Origin: Oscarella lobularis
Taxonomy: Eukaryota > Porifera > Homoscleromorpha > Homosclerophorida > Oscarellidae
DNA length: 64,000 bases
Assembly (NCBI RefSeq): GCF_947507565.1
Contig: NC_089175.1
Coordinates: 310,001 to 374,000 of the forward strand
Direction: 5' to 3'
Both the position numbers and the translations under genes were made by a program. This document shows, in pieces, positions 22,783 to 35,034 of this stretch (the stretch's first letter is position 1; each line of letters opens with the position of its first letter). The notes beneath the pieces are model-generated. The model saw only the letters and a program-made list of their open reading frames with translations, did not search any database and was not told the origin of the DNA.

Positions 22783-23532
22783 TTATGCTACAAACTCATA
22801 AGGTATAGCGTGCACTTCTTCCGGCCTTTCGTACTTTGTGCTCACGAAATGCCCACCCCTAGGACCCTTAGGCTAAAAGAGAGAAAAAATAATAAATAAT
22901 ATAGATTATTATATCATTTTTTCTACTAACCTGTCGTTTCAGGGAAACCTTGATTCCCTTTTCTTTAGCCTCCTTCTTCAGCCGCTCGTTTTCCTTCACT
23001 CTCCTACACACATCAATATTCCAACCCCCTCTGACACGCCCCCTTTTCTATATTTCACCTTAGGAAATCCTCTCGGCATCTCGACTGTCTCACGTGCTCA
23101 ACTCTCACATTGATTCGCTTATTGATGATTCGCTGTCGAATGGGCTTGCTCACAATCACGCCGACGGCGCGTTTCGTCACGTTGAACACGCGTCCCGTTC
23201 GTCCGTGATAGAATTTGTGCGGCATGCCGCGTTGAATCGCTCCGTCGGCCTAAATGCGATCTATTGCCGATTTGTCGCGCCCGCAACACTCCAAACTTAC
23301 TTTGACATCGACGAAGTCTCCCACTTTATAGACTTTCAGGTAGATGGATGTCGATAAAGGGCCTAGGAAAGTTTAGGATCTTGAAAGGGGGCCCCCTTTG
23401 TATTTTCTACTACTGATTGCTCTAGTCGCGGTTTATAGCGTTTCGTTACGGCTCGACGAACGTACCCTTCTTTCTGAAAGCTCTCGAGAACATGTACCGC
23501 GTTCCGCGGCGAACGCCTTTCGTGTTCGGCAT
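22783..23532 (-). CDS. RPL21: 60S ribosomal protein L21
   Basis: Large-subunit ribosomal protein eL21. Exons as read: 23466-23532, 23301-23362, 23059-23249, 22931-23003, 22783-22872, giving 160 residues as in human. [72 protein letters not shown] and the end IPYEFVA match the family. A non-coding 5' exon with a terminal pyrimidine tract would be usual, but I cannot place it. Confidence 0.97.
23384..23399. repeat. 16-bp perfect palindrome in RPL21 intron 1
   Basis: AAAGGGGGCCCCCTTT within the first RPL21 intron. GGGGGCCC-like cores also occur in a CEP44 intron (19165), an LMO7-like intron (24890-24905) and an INPP4 intron (36843). Confidence 0.8.
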
Positions 23533-23961
23533 GATTCGCTTAGGCTAAAGACGAAAATGAGTGAGAATGGTACTCTTTGGAGTCAACAGCGACCCGAACA
23601 TTTACCTAAAATGCTAAAAACGAAGCGATTCCGAGATGAAGCACGTGTAGAAGAACACGCAGCCGCGAACAACATGCACGTGATTGCCAACTAGGTAACA
23701 TGCGCAGTTACGTCGACTTGCGTTCAAATCCGCGTATATCCGATTTCCCACTTCTAATCAACCTGTCAAACGCATTTCCACTAACAAAACGATCCCCGAC
23801 GCATCTCGTAGAGCCTCGCGTGAAAAAAACCTGAACAACCGACTCGAACGCATAGAACTCAGCTCGCGCAAGCGCAGTAGCACTCAAATAATTCAGCACG
23901 CGTGGAATGTCGACTCGTCGCGTCGATATCTACCTACGCAAGAGCCACAACTAGCACAGCG
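23533..23961. promoter_or_regulatory. Divergent promoter region, RPL21 / LMO7-like
   Basis: 429 bp between divergent start codons. Two CACGTG hexamers lie at 23642-23647 and 23677-23682, on the RPL21 side. Nothing else stands out. Confidence 0.45.
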
Positions 23962-26900
23962 ATGGACCAACGCCGATCGACAGGCACGGACAACAGTCTC
24001 GAAGACGCGCTGAAAGAATGCCAGCGTTGGATCGAGGTAGAGAAAAAAAACAGAGGGAAGATAAAACCCTGGCTACTCCCCCCTAGGCCGTTACAGGGAA
24101 ACATTTCGCTCACAGCGACTTCCGACAGTCGCTCAGCGACGGCATCCTTCTATGCGAGTGAGAAAAATCGCGAAACGCCTCGAGCGACGCGCGCGCGCGC
24201 GCGCAAACGCGAATCGAATCGACGGTTTCTTTTCCTTCTAGACTTATCAACGTCATCTCGCCGCGTTCCGTTCGTCGCATCAATCGTCTTCCGACGACGT
24301 ACGCGTTCTTGGTAAATCGCGATCTCGTTTCTTCTATTCGCGGAATCGTTTTTGCTATCGCGCTTTCTCTGTGAAGGATAATCTCAAGTCGTTTCTTCAA
24401 GCGTGCAAGGGTCTCGGGCTCGAAGGATCGCAGCTTTTCGATACGACCGATCTCCAGGGAAAAGGACGCCAGTGAGAACGATTCAATTTCTCTTTCTTGA
24501 TCGTTTTACTCGTATAGGCCTGGGCCGGCGACCGAAGGCGGGAGAAAGCTTCGAAACGTGAGAGAAAATTCCTTCGAGGGGCGTGGCTTCCTCTATCCTC
24601 CCGCTCTTTTTTCTCTGTCAGGTCGCAATTACGCTCTATTGGCTCGGAAAAAAGGCGTCGACGAGCGGTTCCTATAGGGGGGCCCACCTCAACGACGACG
24701 CCTTTCAGAATCTGATCGGATCGAAGAGAAGCGTGCAATTGTACGGCCCGGATGGCGGCGGCGGCGGCGGCGAAACGGAAACAAAGCGAAGCGTTCCCAA
24801 TTTCGACGTCGATCCGGACGAGGAAGAGAGAGAATGGGCGTTGGAAGAAGCAAGAAAACTCCAAGAGGCAGCTGAGAGGTAATTAGAGAGGGCGGGGCCC
24901 CCTCTCCCAACGTTAGACACTAAGTGAAGCGTTTAGCGTCTCTTGGCTATATTTTGGATACTTGTTAGAAGAGTAGTTAGGCTCCTTTGGATACGTCTGC
25001 GAATAGCGTTAGGGACGAAACCTCTATAATAGCGGATATAATGTAGATAAGCGTATTTCTTCTGTAAGATTCGATCTCTAATAAGAGGATATGCGTTTTT
25101 TTTAATTCTTAGTCGTTTGGGACCCCTGGTGATCTTTTCACTATAAAAAAATTCATTGAAAGATGTCAGAATGCCTTTTTTTGTATGTAAACCCGTTTCC
25201 TAGACTTTGTTTTCTTAGACGTCCATCTACATTACTTTGCATTGACATACGACTAAAGAGAGGAAGTCTCTTGCTAACCACTCTCTTTTCTTTTTTCTTA
25301 GAAATCGACGAAGTCAGGAGTTGATGTTGCAGGACGAAAATAATCTCGAACCCCACGAAAAAGTGATTCGAATCAGTAAGGCGAGACGCGGCGAATCCGG
25401 CTTCGGATTCACGATCGCTGGCGGAGAAAACGGAGAGCCAGTCTTCGTCTATTCAATAAAACCAGGTCAATAATTATTTATTTTGATCATCCTCAAGGAG
25501 ATAGAATCGAATGTTTTTGTTTTAGGGAGTTCCAGCGATCTCAGTAATCTTCAAACCGGCGACGAAATTACGTTCGTGAACGGCGTGAACGTCGAAGGAG
25601 CGTCGAAACAGAAAGTTCTTACTCTAATAGGAAGGGTGAGCATCCTCCAAAGGAAACTTTTCTGAGACGATGACGATTTGAATATCACTAGGGTGACGTG
25701 ATTGGGAATATTTCTCTGCGAGTCAAGAGATCCATAGCGGCAGGTGAGATACAGATTCAATGAAATCTTTTCCATATTTCATTCACACAAGCGGCACTAC
25801 GTCACGTAACGTATCTCTTCTCGTGATTGGTCGTTTGCCTTTGTGACGTCGCTCGTGTGTGAAAGTCCCGACAAATTACCATCAATTTCCTTTTAGTCTC
25901 GAGTCCCGATCTCGTGGAGCGCGGCTGGGACGTCAGAGTCATCACCAAGGAAGTGAACAGAGACGAAGAAGACGACGAAACGATCGTCGCCGAAGAAAAC
26001 TACGACGAAGACGACGAAGACGACGAACCGCCTCCCGTTCCCCCGCCCCCAGAACCAACCCTCGAAGAAAAAGTCGAACAGGAGCAAGCGCGAATCGAAA
26101 GACTCGGCGAACGCCGACGCCAACGCCAGCAGGAGGGCGAAAACTCAGCGAAACGATGGTCGGCGAACTCGGGCGGCGACGTCGCCGCCGCCGCCGCCCC
26201 AGTCGTCGATCCGGTCAAACGACGATCGTGGTTAGAGCAGGATAAACAAGCGCTCGACATGGTGAAAGCCGTGTCGGTGCCGCGCAAGCCAAAGCATCCG
26301 TTCACGCTGCAGGACGCGCAACGACGCGCGCGTTCCGTCGAGAAGGAGAAGGAGGAATTGGAAGCGTTGAAAGCGAAGCGACGTCAACGCGAACGCGATC
26401 GCGCCGCCGCCGCGACGACGACAACGACGACGAACAATATCGACGATCGAATTCGTAGAATTTCTCCGCCCGTGCCGCCGCGAAGCGTTCGAGCGAAAGC
26501 GTCGCCCGAAGACACGGCGATCATCGAGGGAATTCTTCGCGCGCAGCAGCGCGAAGCTGCGCGCGAACGCGCGACGAAATCGAACGTCGAGTTGCTCAAA
26601 GTCGACGCCGAGAAGAAGCGATTCTCGCAGACGATGCAGGAGGAGACGCGCGCCGAATTCGAAAAATTGAAAAGCGAACGACAGGAGATCACCGATCTCG
26701 AAGAGGAAGCGGACCGGATGCTGCGCGAAGCGGAAATGGAGCTCGCCTTATTTACGCAGAGTTTCGGCGCCGAAATGAACGACGACGAAATTACGACGAA
26801 GAAAAAATCGCCGACGCCGAAGAAAAAACCGCCGCCCCCGCCTCGAAAATCGCCGAGTCCGCTTCTGACGAAAAAGAGCGATGAGCCGTTCGTACGCGAC

Positions 26901-28223
26901 GCCGTCGTTTTGTCGAGTTCCGTCGAACCGAGATCGAGGATTAGTTTGAGTGTTTGGGGTGCTTCCGGAAGCGGTGCCGCCGCCGCCGCCGCCGAGGAAG
27001 AAGAAGAAGAAGAAGACAACGAAGATTTGATGGAGTTGGAAAACGAATTAGAAAAATTGCACGAAATCGAAATGACGTGGGCGAAGGAACAGCGAGAAGA
27101 ACGAAAGAAGAAAGAAGGAGGAGAAATCAGCGCGACCGTTACCATGACGACAGAAACGATGGAAAAAACGCCGGCGGAAATTGTGATCGTTTCGCCCGTC
27201 GTCGAAGCGGAAGTAAACATCGACGGAAAAACCAACAATGATATCGTCGTCGCTTCGTCGTCGACGGCGTCGTCCGAAGTGTCGCAGCACGACTCGGCTT
27301 TGAAGAGCGAAATCGAACAGCAACGCTTGGAATTGGAACGCGAGAAACGATCGCTCGAATTGGCGCGACAGCGACAGCAAGCCGAGGCGGAACGACTGGC
27401 TGCGGAGATGCGTCAGTTGGAGGAAAAGCGTCGCGAAATGGAGACGAAACGACGCGAAATCGACGAAGAGGAGCGATCGAGACGACGACGACGCGAGGAG
27501 GATGACGAACGACGACGTGTGGCGGCGGAGATGGAACAGGAGCGGCTGGAGGCGGAGGAAGAACAGCGTCGATTGGCCGAAATAGAACGGCGACGTTTGG
27601 CGGCGGCGGCGAAGGAAGAGGAAGAGCGACGTCGACTGGCCGAAATCGAACGGCAACGTTTTGCCGACGAGGAGACGAAACGACGACGATTGGAGGCGGA
27701 GGAAGAAGAACGCATGATGGAGGCGCGTCGTCAGCGCGAGGAAGAGCAACGGAGACAGGAGCAATTGGAGAAAGAATTGCACGATCTCGAGCTGATGGAT
27801 CAGCGTCGACGTTTCGAAGAAGAAGAAGAGGAGGAGGAGGAGGAAGATCAACGGGGTTCCTATCACGAAGACATGGCCTTTATCAAACAGGTGGCGAGCG
27901 GCGTCGCCGAAGCGAAGAAAATTCATCAAAGCGAGGAAGAGTCGGCGGACGTCGAAGACGAAGAAGCGATTCGCGAGGAGAAGGTGAGACGAATGCGCGA
28001 AGAAATCGCGCACGTCGTCCAAGAGAACGAAGATCGGCGACGACGAACGTCGACGCCGCCGCCGCCGCCGCCGCCGGACGCAACGAATTCGAATCGTCGA
28101 TCCCATTTATTTGTTGCGCACACCGAGTTCGATGATAGTTCAGGTGGGGGGATTTTCCAGGTGGTCTCGATATGGTATACTGTTGTCTTTTCTCGTGTAG
28201 GCCTCTTTACGACGGAAATGTGA
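23962..28223 (+). CDS. LMO7/LIMCH1-like scaffold: CH and PDZ domains, long charged coil, no LIM
   Basis: Actin and junction scaffold of about 1067 residues. Exons: 23962-24036, 24087-24157, 24242-24311, 24377-24471, 24518-24557, 24622-24878, 25302-25465, 25526-25635, 25692-25743, 25897 to 28223 (with a frame-neutral 57-bp intron near 28144-28200). The type-3 CH domain (CQRWIEAVTGKHF, LLCELINVISP, LYWLGKKAS) is closest to LIMCH1 and LMO7. The PDZ lies about 270-355 (ESGFGFTIAGGENG, GDEITFVNGVNVEG). The last exon codes some 750 residues of Glu/Lys/Arg-rich coiled coil with long GAX-like trinucleotide bias. The vertebrate C-terminal LIM domain is absent: the frame stops and thymosin beta lies 380 bp on. 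The large antisense ORFs over this exon are composition artefacts. Confidence 0.88.
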
Positions 28224-28600
28224 AGTACCCGATATCCCTGTAGACATTAGCTACGTAAGCCCGACACGCCCCCGGTGACGGGAACCCGCGTCTGCGTTTT
28301 GTGCTACTGTACTCTGTGTGCGCCCCCTTTTTCTGTTCGTTTTGTCGACTCGTTTTTTCCTAGTTCGTGCAAAGCTAATCTCGTTTCGCAAATATTTCGC
28401 GACGAATGCGGAAGTAGGTGACGTCACACAAGACATCGCGCAGGTATCGACCTTTTATTTTTTTTCCATGCGACTCGCCGACAAACTTACCACAAAAATT
28501 TCACGTAGACGCACATAATTATCAAATCAGGAGAAAAAAGAAAAACAAATAATTCTAAACGATCTAGAATAGTCACGACGGGAGCGCCGCTTTCTATTCT
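28224..28600. other. Convergent 3' gap, LMO7-like / thymosin beta
   Basis: 377 bp between two stop codons facing each other. It contains TGACGTCAC at 28420 and a T-rich stretch near 28456. No gene seen. Confidence 0.5.
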
Positions 28601-29338
<738 letters not shown>

Positions 29339-29572
29339 TCAATTAAAACAACTCGCAACAGTCTGCGTTCCTTGATTTTTGCTCGTCTGTTTCACCGTGA
29401 CCGTCTTTCCGTCCACTTCCGAATCTCCTGTCGCGGCGACGGAGGACGATTGAGCAGAAGGATTCTCTTTTTCCTTTAGTTCTCTATTCATTTGTTGACG
29501 TTGTTTCGCTTCGCGTGCGCGTTCTATTATACGCGCTTTCCGCAAGGCCTCGTAGTGATGTTGTGTTGACAT
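29339..29572 (-). CDS. Small charged helical protein, unknown
   Basis: Open frame of 77 residues from the first ATG (MSTQHHYEALRKARIIERAR) to a stop at 29339-29341. The first 40 residues are strongly helical and rich in Arg, Lys and Glu; the rest is Ser/Thr-rich and ends ASCFN. The frame stays open upstream without an ATG, so a longer spliced N terminus is possible. I do not recognise the family. It lies head-to-head with ETFDH. Confidence 0.5.
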   Translation of the reverse strand: MSTQHHYEALRKARIIERAREAKQRQQMNRELKEKENPSAQSSSVAATGDSEVDGKTVTVKQTSKNQGTQTVASCFN

Positions 29573-29740
29573 CGATTGTAGCGATACGGGAAGTAGTAGT
29601 TTTGTCACCCGTATGCGAAACGACCTTTCTCCCGATTCGCTCCCCCAAACTCGCCAACGCGATGTTTTCCCCGGCACCGCTCACTCGCTCGCGTCAGTAA
29701 CGCTCCACGACACGCATTTACATTATCTTATTGGAAACAG

Positions 29741-32170
29741 GACCCCTTTTGAGGCTTCGACGCCTTCCATCGCTCGTACGTTTACGCGAACGCGCTCAAT
29801 CGTCGACAACACCTAAAATAACGACTCACTACACAATATTTCCACGCGAAGACGACTCCAGATGGAAAGGTAAACGATCGCCGAACGAAAAACGAAAATT
29901 TCCATTTCCCACAGACATTTCAATGGAACGAGTCGAAGACGAAACAGACGTCCTGATCGTCGGAGGCGGCCCAGCCGGCCTTTCGGCAGCGATTCGACTC
30001 AAGCAACTCGCTCAGGACGCCGAAAAGGAAATTCGCGTTTGCGTCGTAGAAAAAGCACCGGAACTAGGCAGGAAGACATCAAAACGATCAGTGGATTCAT
30101 AACGTGTATTTATCTCAGGAGGTCATACCCTGTCTGGAGCCGTCTTGGAACCTAGATCGTTGAACGAATTGATACCTGATTGGAAAGAGAAAGGGGTGAG
30201 TTCATCTTTGGACAAAGAGAGAAATAATTTTTATTTTTTTTAATTAAGGCTCCCCTGCATACTCCTGTCACTGAAGACACAATGGGATTTTTGACGGAGA
30301 AATCTCGCATACCTTTACCAATTCTTCCAGGTAACGCGTTTTCTTTTTTTAGCGTTGTCAATTTTTATATATTTTTTAGGGATGCCGATGAGAAATCATG
30401 GCAACTATGTCGTCCGGCTTGGGAACGTCGTCAAGTGGCTTGGAGATCAAGCTGAAGAACTTGGCGTGGAAATCTATACGGGAATTCCAGCCAGTGAGGT
30501 AAGCACTCCTCTATTTCCTTGACTTTCATTTAGCACGAATTTCAGATACTTTATCATGATGATGGCAGTGTGAAGGGCGTGGCAACAGCCGATGTAGGAA
30601 TAGGAAAGGATGGCGCACCAAAGGTCAGTCCACAATTTCTTTTTCAAGAGAATAATGATTGTGATTTTTAGGCGGCGTTTGAGAGGGGAATGGAACTTCA
30701 CTCCAAAGTGACGTTCTTCGCGGAAGGATGTCACGGTCATCTCACAAAACAACTCGTCCAAAAATTCGACCTGCGAGCCAATTCCCAACATCAAACATAC
30801 GGAATTGGTCTAAAAGAGGTTAGAAAATAATTGCGAACCAAGTATAAATGACGCTTTACATTGGATCCCAGCTTTGGTCTATCCGTCCCGAAAATCATAG
30901 ACCGGGAAGAATAGAACATACAGTTGGCTGGCCAGCAGTATGTATAGATAATAAATTAATAATCAATACCCGTAGACTTCATTTGTTCTAGAACTACAAA
31001 ACGTATGCTGGTTCGTTTTTGTATCATCTGGATGAAAACGAGCCATTGGTCTCCTTAGGATACGTTGTATGTATGTATAGGGCTAGTTGTTAGCTTTGCT
31101 CATAGCAGCTTATGTGGATTTAGGTCGGTTTGAATTATTCTAATCCTTACATCAGTCCGTACAGGGAATTCCAGGTAGATATCATTAGGAAAGTTATGTA
31201 AATTGTAGTACAGAATATATATATAGAAATTGAAGCATCATCCTTCGATTCGTCGTACACTAGAAGGAGGCAATAGAATCGCCTACGGGGCTAGAGCACT
31301 AAATGAGGGCGGTATTCAGGTCAGAGAGAGAGAGAAGAAAAATTCATCATTGAACAAACGTATTCTTTATTCCTTAGTCTCTTCCTACATTGGCCTTTCC
31401 GGGAGGCGTTCTCATGGGCTGCAGCCCGGGCTTCATGAACGTGGCGAAAATCAAGGGAACGCACACGGCGATGAAAACGGGAATGCTGGCGGCGGAAAGC
31501 GCCTTCGAAGCGCTCGAAAACGAATCGCAAAAAGGTAGACAGCATCCGTAATATGTATTCGTATCCTTTGAGCATCGCGCCAGGCCTCTACCTTACGAAT
31601 TACGAGGAAAAAGTAAAGAATAGTTGGGTATGGAAAGAACTGAAGTCGGTACGCAACGTTCGACCGTCGTTCCACACGCCTCTCGGTCTCTACGGAGGCT
31701 TAGCGTACACGGGAATCGTCTACTATCTCCTCCGCGGCAGGGAACCGTGGACGTTTCGTCACGGCGCGCCGGATTACGCCGCTCTTCGACCGGCGTCCCA
31801 ATGCCAAGCAATCGACTACCCCAAACCGGACGGGAAAATTTCATTCGACCTCTTAGCGTCCGTCGCATTGACGGGAACGAATCACGAAGCCGATCAACCG
31901 GCTCATTTGACGTTGAAATCGGACGAAATTCCCGTCGAACGAAATCTCGTCGTCTACGACGGACCTGAACAGCGATTCTGTCCGGCTGGAGTCTACGAAT
32001 TCGTTGAGGATGAAGAAAGCGGCGGCGGCGGCGGCGGCGGAAAAAAGCGCTTACAAATTAACGCACAGAATTGTATTCACTGCAAAACGTGCGACATCAA
32101 GGATCCGTCGCAGAACATCAATTGGGTGGTGCCGGAGCCCGGTGGCGGTCCAGCGTACGGGGGAATGTAG
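29741..32170 (+). CDS. ETFDH: Electron transfer flavoprotein-ubiquinone oxidoreductase
   Basis: Mitochondrial inner-membrane FAD and 4Fe-4S enzyme passing electrons from ETF to ubiquinone. I read 13 exons, last 31584-32170, about 604 residues plus an unresolved start. The first exon has an AACAG|GA acceptor-like border and no ATG, so a short upstream exon is missing; the arginine-rich targeting stretch ([20 protein letters not shown]) is present. FAD site: [15 protein letters not shown]. The 4Fe-4S end is [20 protein letters not shown] with the PAYGGM terminus. A run of seven glycines sits just before the Fe-S part. Intron 2 uses a GC donor (CTAG|GCAGGA), fixed by the conserved GGHTLSGA join. 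Confidence 0.95.
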
Positions 32171-32187
32171 CGAGGGTAGGGGATATC

Positions 32188-32209
32188 ATACATACATACA
32201 TACATACAC
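32188..32209. repeat. (TACA)n microsatellite
   Basis: Five to six CATA units just after the ETFDH stop, in the 94-bp gap before the convergent FAM181-like gene. Confidence 0.9.
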
Positions 32210-32264
32210 GAATACTGTATACAGCGTTTTCTATATCAATTCACTTGATCCGATTTTTTTTCTC

Positions 32265-33290
32265 TCACGGCTGCGCTTCGGCGACGGCGACGGCTTCGTG
32301 CGGCGGCGGCGGCGGCAGACACAGAGTCGAAGCGGGCGGTAGAGTGGCGATTGCCGTGGGCGGCGATTCGGCCAGATGGGAGTAGAGCGAACTCTCCGAT
32401 ATACTATAGCCGGAATCGCTGTTGTCCGACATGCCGTCGACGAACGCTTCGAGCAGATCGAAAATGTCGTCGCCGAACGCCGTGCATATGTCGTTATCGG
32501 CGAGATTGTCGAAGCCGTAGCGACGAACACGAACGCCGCCGCCGCCGCTTATAGTTTGAGGCTGCGGCGGCGGCGGCGGCGGTAGCGACGGTAACGGGGG
32601 CACAGGTAAAACGGAAGCCTGAACGGGGGTAGGATAACTGCGAATCATCATTGGGGATGCCGATGGCGGGGGTGGATAGTAGGCCGCCTGGTGGCGGCCC
32701 GCGCTACCTGCGTACATCCCCTGTGTAGGAGGAGGAGGCACGCTAGGCGGCGGTTGATAGATTTGTTGTTGACGACGGGCGCATCGTCCCGATGTCGATC
32801 CCCCCGTCATTGTCGTCGATTTATTGGCTCGCGTCGATAGCTGGCGTTTGCTAGGGGCGGCGGCGGCGATTTTTGGAATCGCCGCCGTTTCGTCGACGAC
32901 GTCCTCGTCTTCGTCGTCTTCGTCGTCGACGTCGGCGTCCCACGCGAAAAATCGCCCGTTTTCGTCGCTCGTCATAGGCGAGTAGCAGAACGACGAGAGT
33001 TCGTTCGGCTTCTTTCCCATTGCCTTGAGTTTGTTCAAGCGACGCTTGAGCTGCTTGTCGATGAACTTCTTGTGATTGACCTTGCGACGCGACTTGCGCG
33101 GTCGTCGCAGGAGTATCTCCAAGTTTCCCGCCGCCGCTTTCATAAAATTGACGAGCGAGTGAGCCGTGTGCCACTCGGGCGACGTCGTCATCGAAACGAC
33201 GGCGGCGGCGGGATCGACGACGTCGACTTGGCCGCCTGGAAATGCGGGGTAGTAAGAACAATCGGGATAGGGAAAATAATTCATCGTCAT
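32265..33290 (-). CDS. FAM181-like protein, copy 1
   Basis: Intronless, about 341 residues from ATG at 33288-33290 (MTMNYFPYPDCSYYP). The core segment SLVNFMKAAAGNLEILLRRP continues as [20 protein letters not shown]. It matches the conserved FAM181 block (LLNFVNLASSDIK, RRSVDHRKYLQKQLK) as I recall it for vertebrates. An acidic stretch, a long proline-rich region and a C-terminal acidic-hydrophobic motif (IFDLLEAFVDGMSD) follow. FAM181A/B were reported as TEAD-binding proteins, so a role near TEAD and Hippo is possible but only inferred. Basic residues in the core could act as a nuclear signal. It is tandem with copy 2. Confidence 0.72.
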   Translation of the reverse strand: MTMNYFPYPDCSYYPAFPGGQVDVVDPAAAVVSMTTSPEWHTAHSLVNFMKAAAGNLEILLRRPRKSRRKVNHKKFIDKQLKRRLNKLKAMGKKPNELSSFCYSPMTSDENGRFFAWDADVDDEDDEDEDVVDETAAIPKIAAAAPSKRQLSTRANKSTTMTGGSTSGRCARRQQQIYQPPPSVPPPPTQGMYAGSAGRHQAAYYPPPPSASPMMIRSYPTPVQASVLPVPPLPSLPPPPPPQPQTISGGGGVRVRRYGFDNLADNDICTAFGDDIFDLLEAFVDGMSDNSDSGYSISESSLYSHLAESPPTAIATLPPASTLCLPPPPPHEAVAVAEAQP

Positions 33291-34094
33291 GTCTTTGCGC
33301 CCCGAGCGTCGATGGCCTGTGGCATCTAGCAAACACTGACTGTCAAACAGACGAGTGAGCCGCGTGTTTATTGCCTCAGTTCGCGGGTCGTGATCTTTTG
33401 TCGACTCGTCGCGCTAGACGGCGCGTCGAGACGTGCGAACTGATTTGCCGATCCATTGACGCCACAAAAAAATCGCGCGAAATCGTTGACGTTTCGTGTA
33501 CGTAGAATTTCCCGCGACCGCGAACGCGCAGCTGAGGTCATATCCGTATAGGGAGAGCTCCGCCCTAGGCGGGTCCACGTCAAGTTTTTACTTCCTCAAA
33601 ACAATCAGGTTCTCATCGTCTCTTAATCGGTTTCGCGCTTGCGTCTAATGTGGGCACGGCGGTGCCGTTACGTCGGCGCCGACGAGCGGCGCGCTTAGAG
33701 GTCCCCGGCGCTTGCGCTAATCACGAAATCGAATTCAATTCATTAACCGTTTATTCAAAGCGGGGCCACACGAATCGATTCGTGTACCGCAAGTAAAGTA
33801 TAGAAAAAAAGGCAAGTGAGCTGCTCGAACGATACCGAAATGGCTAGCATACGGTATGTCGGTTCGAAGTATCTACTGTAAAAAAAAAGAAAACGACGTG
33901 TGCATAAAGTATATAAAGAAACCGCAAAAGTCGTCTCTCATGTATTCTGTATATATAAACGGCGGCTCCTCCTTTTGGTTAAAAAGGCAGGAAGGACCCT
34001 TGTCGATTTGAAGTCTTCTCTCCTGTTCTCTCTCTCGCTAAGTCGAATTAACGCTAGTTAGTCGAAGTTTCCACGGATTGACCTGCATCCGTGT
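33291..34094. other. Gap between the two FAM181-like genes
   Basis: About 800 bp that should hold the copy 1 promoter and copy 2 3' UTR. A perfect GTCGGCGCCGAC palindrome lies near 33673. AT-rich tracts occur around 33880-33960. No exon or RNA gene recognised. Confidence 0.45.
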
Positions 34095-34949
34095 TCACTG
34101 GAATCGACACGAGGCGAACGACGAGTCAGACGGCCCGAAATGGCTGAGCGGCTTCGTCGCGCCGACGTCGACGCCAACGCCGCCAGTCAGTAAGTCCCAG
34201 TCGTACGTCGCTGCGGGTTGCCACTGGGGGATCGTCGCGTCGGCGGCAGTAGGAACGGAGGCGATTTCCGGCTGAAGAAGATCGAACAGTGCGTCCGTGT
34301 CGATCTCATCCGAACCGAATAGATCGGTCGCGCCCTTGTCAGACAGTTGGGAAAGGGGTGACGGTGTCATATAGCTTCCCGTTGAACCAGTTTCGGAAGC
34401 AGTGCCATCCGATTCGGACCATTTGTCGAGCAAATCGGTCAAGTCGCTGTCCAACCAGTCTAATGCCTCAATGACATTACAGAGCGTATCGGCCGCCTCC
34501 GAACAGGCGGGCTGTTGGTTATTAGGTTGCGACGACAACGAGGCGGCGGCTCTCTTGAACGGTGCTGCATAGGGATGATGGCGGACATAATTCGTTGAAA
34601 CCGAATCGGGATACGCCAAAGATAGTCTCGTTGGACGGACGGGAGCTTGTCGTACTGGCGTAACGCGACGAGTCGACGAAGCCGCCTGCGGTGTCGGCAC
34701 GGGCCACTGGTACTGAGACGGCGACGGTAGATGAAGAATCGTGTTTGGCTTTGCTGGTACTGACGTCGACGATGACGACGATGTCGACGACATTTTGAGA
34801 TGTTTTTGTAGGTACTTGCGATGGTTGACCTTTCGTCGAGATTTGGCTGGTCGATCCATTGCCAACTTGATGTTACTGGACGCCACGTTGACGAAATTGA
34901 GTAGCGAGTTTCCAGCATCGGCCACAACGGATGACGACGATTCAGGCAT
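34095..34949 (-). CDS. FAM181-like protein, copy 2
   Basis: Intronless, 284 residues, ATG at 34947-34949. Residues 13-52 ([20 protein letters not shown], then [17 protein letters not shown]) are very close to the vertebrate FAM181 block and clearly homologous to copy 1. The rest is low-complexity Ser/Pro-rich with two short acidic-hydrophobic patches ([15 protein letters not shown] and [11 protein letters not shown]) that look like activation or docking motifs. A TATAAAAG box lies about 80 bp upstream of the ATG, rare in this window, which suggests regulated tissue-specific expression. Confidence 0.78.
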   Translation of the reverse strand: MPESSSSVVADAGNSLLNFVNVASSNIKLAMDRPAKSRRKVNHRKYLQKHLKMSSTSSSSSTSVPAKPNTILHLPSPSQYQWPVPTPQAASSTRRVTPVRQAPVRPTRLSLAYPDSVSTNYVRHHPYAAPFKRAAASLSSQPNNQQPACSEAADTLCNVIEALDWLDSDLTDLLDKWSESDGTASETGSTGSYMTPSPLSQLSDKGATDLFGSDEIDTDALFDLLQPEIASVPTAADATIPQWQPAATYDWDLLTGGVGVDVGATKPLSHFGPSDSSFASCRFQ

Positions 34950-35026
34950 TATGGGAAAGGTGTCAGTGTATTCTCGAGACGTGTTAGGGTGAAGGAGACA
35001 ATGACATCTGAAGCGAGACGTGTCTC

Positions 35027-35034
35027 CTTTTATA
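35027..35034 (-). promoter_or_regulatory. TATA box of FAM181-like copy 2
   Basis: TATAAAAG on the minus strand, 78-85 bp upstream of the start codon at 34949. This leaves room for transcription to start about 30 bp downstream and a 50-bp 5' UTR. Confidence 0.6.

Noticed and set aside
26384-28123. Long minus-strand ORFs over the LMO7-like last exon (up to 352 codons)
   Set aside because: They are antisense shadows of a Glu/Lys/Arg-rich coiled coil with strong third-base bias; no domains, and they read as low-complexity Ser/Arg/Leu.
29613-29730. ATG frames upstream of ETFDH as its start
   Set aside because: The available donor (CA|GTAACG) gives phase 0 or 2, while the next exon needs phase 1; the true first exon is unresolved.
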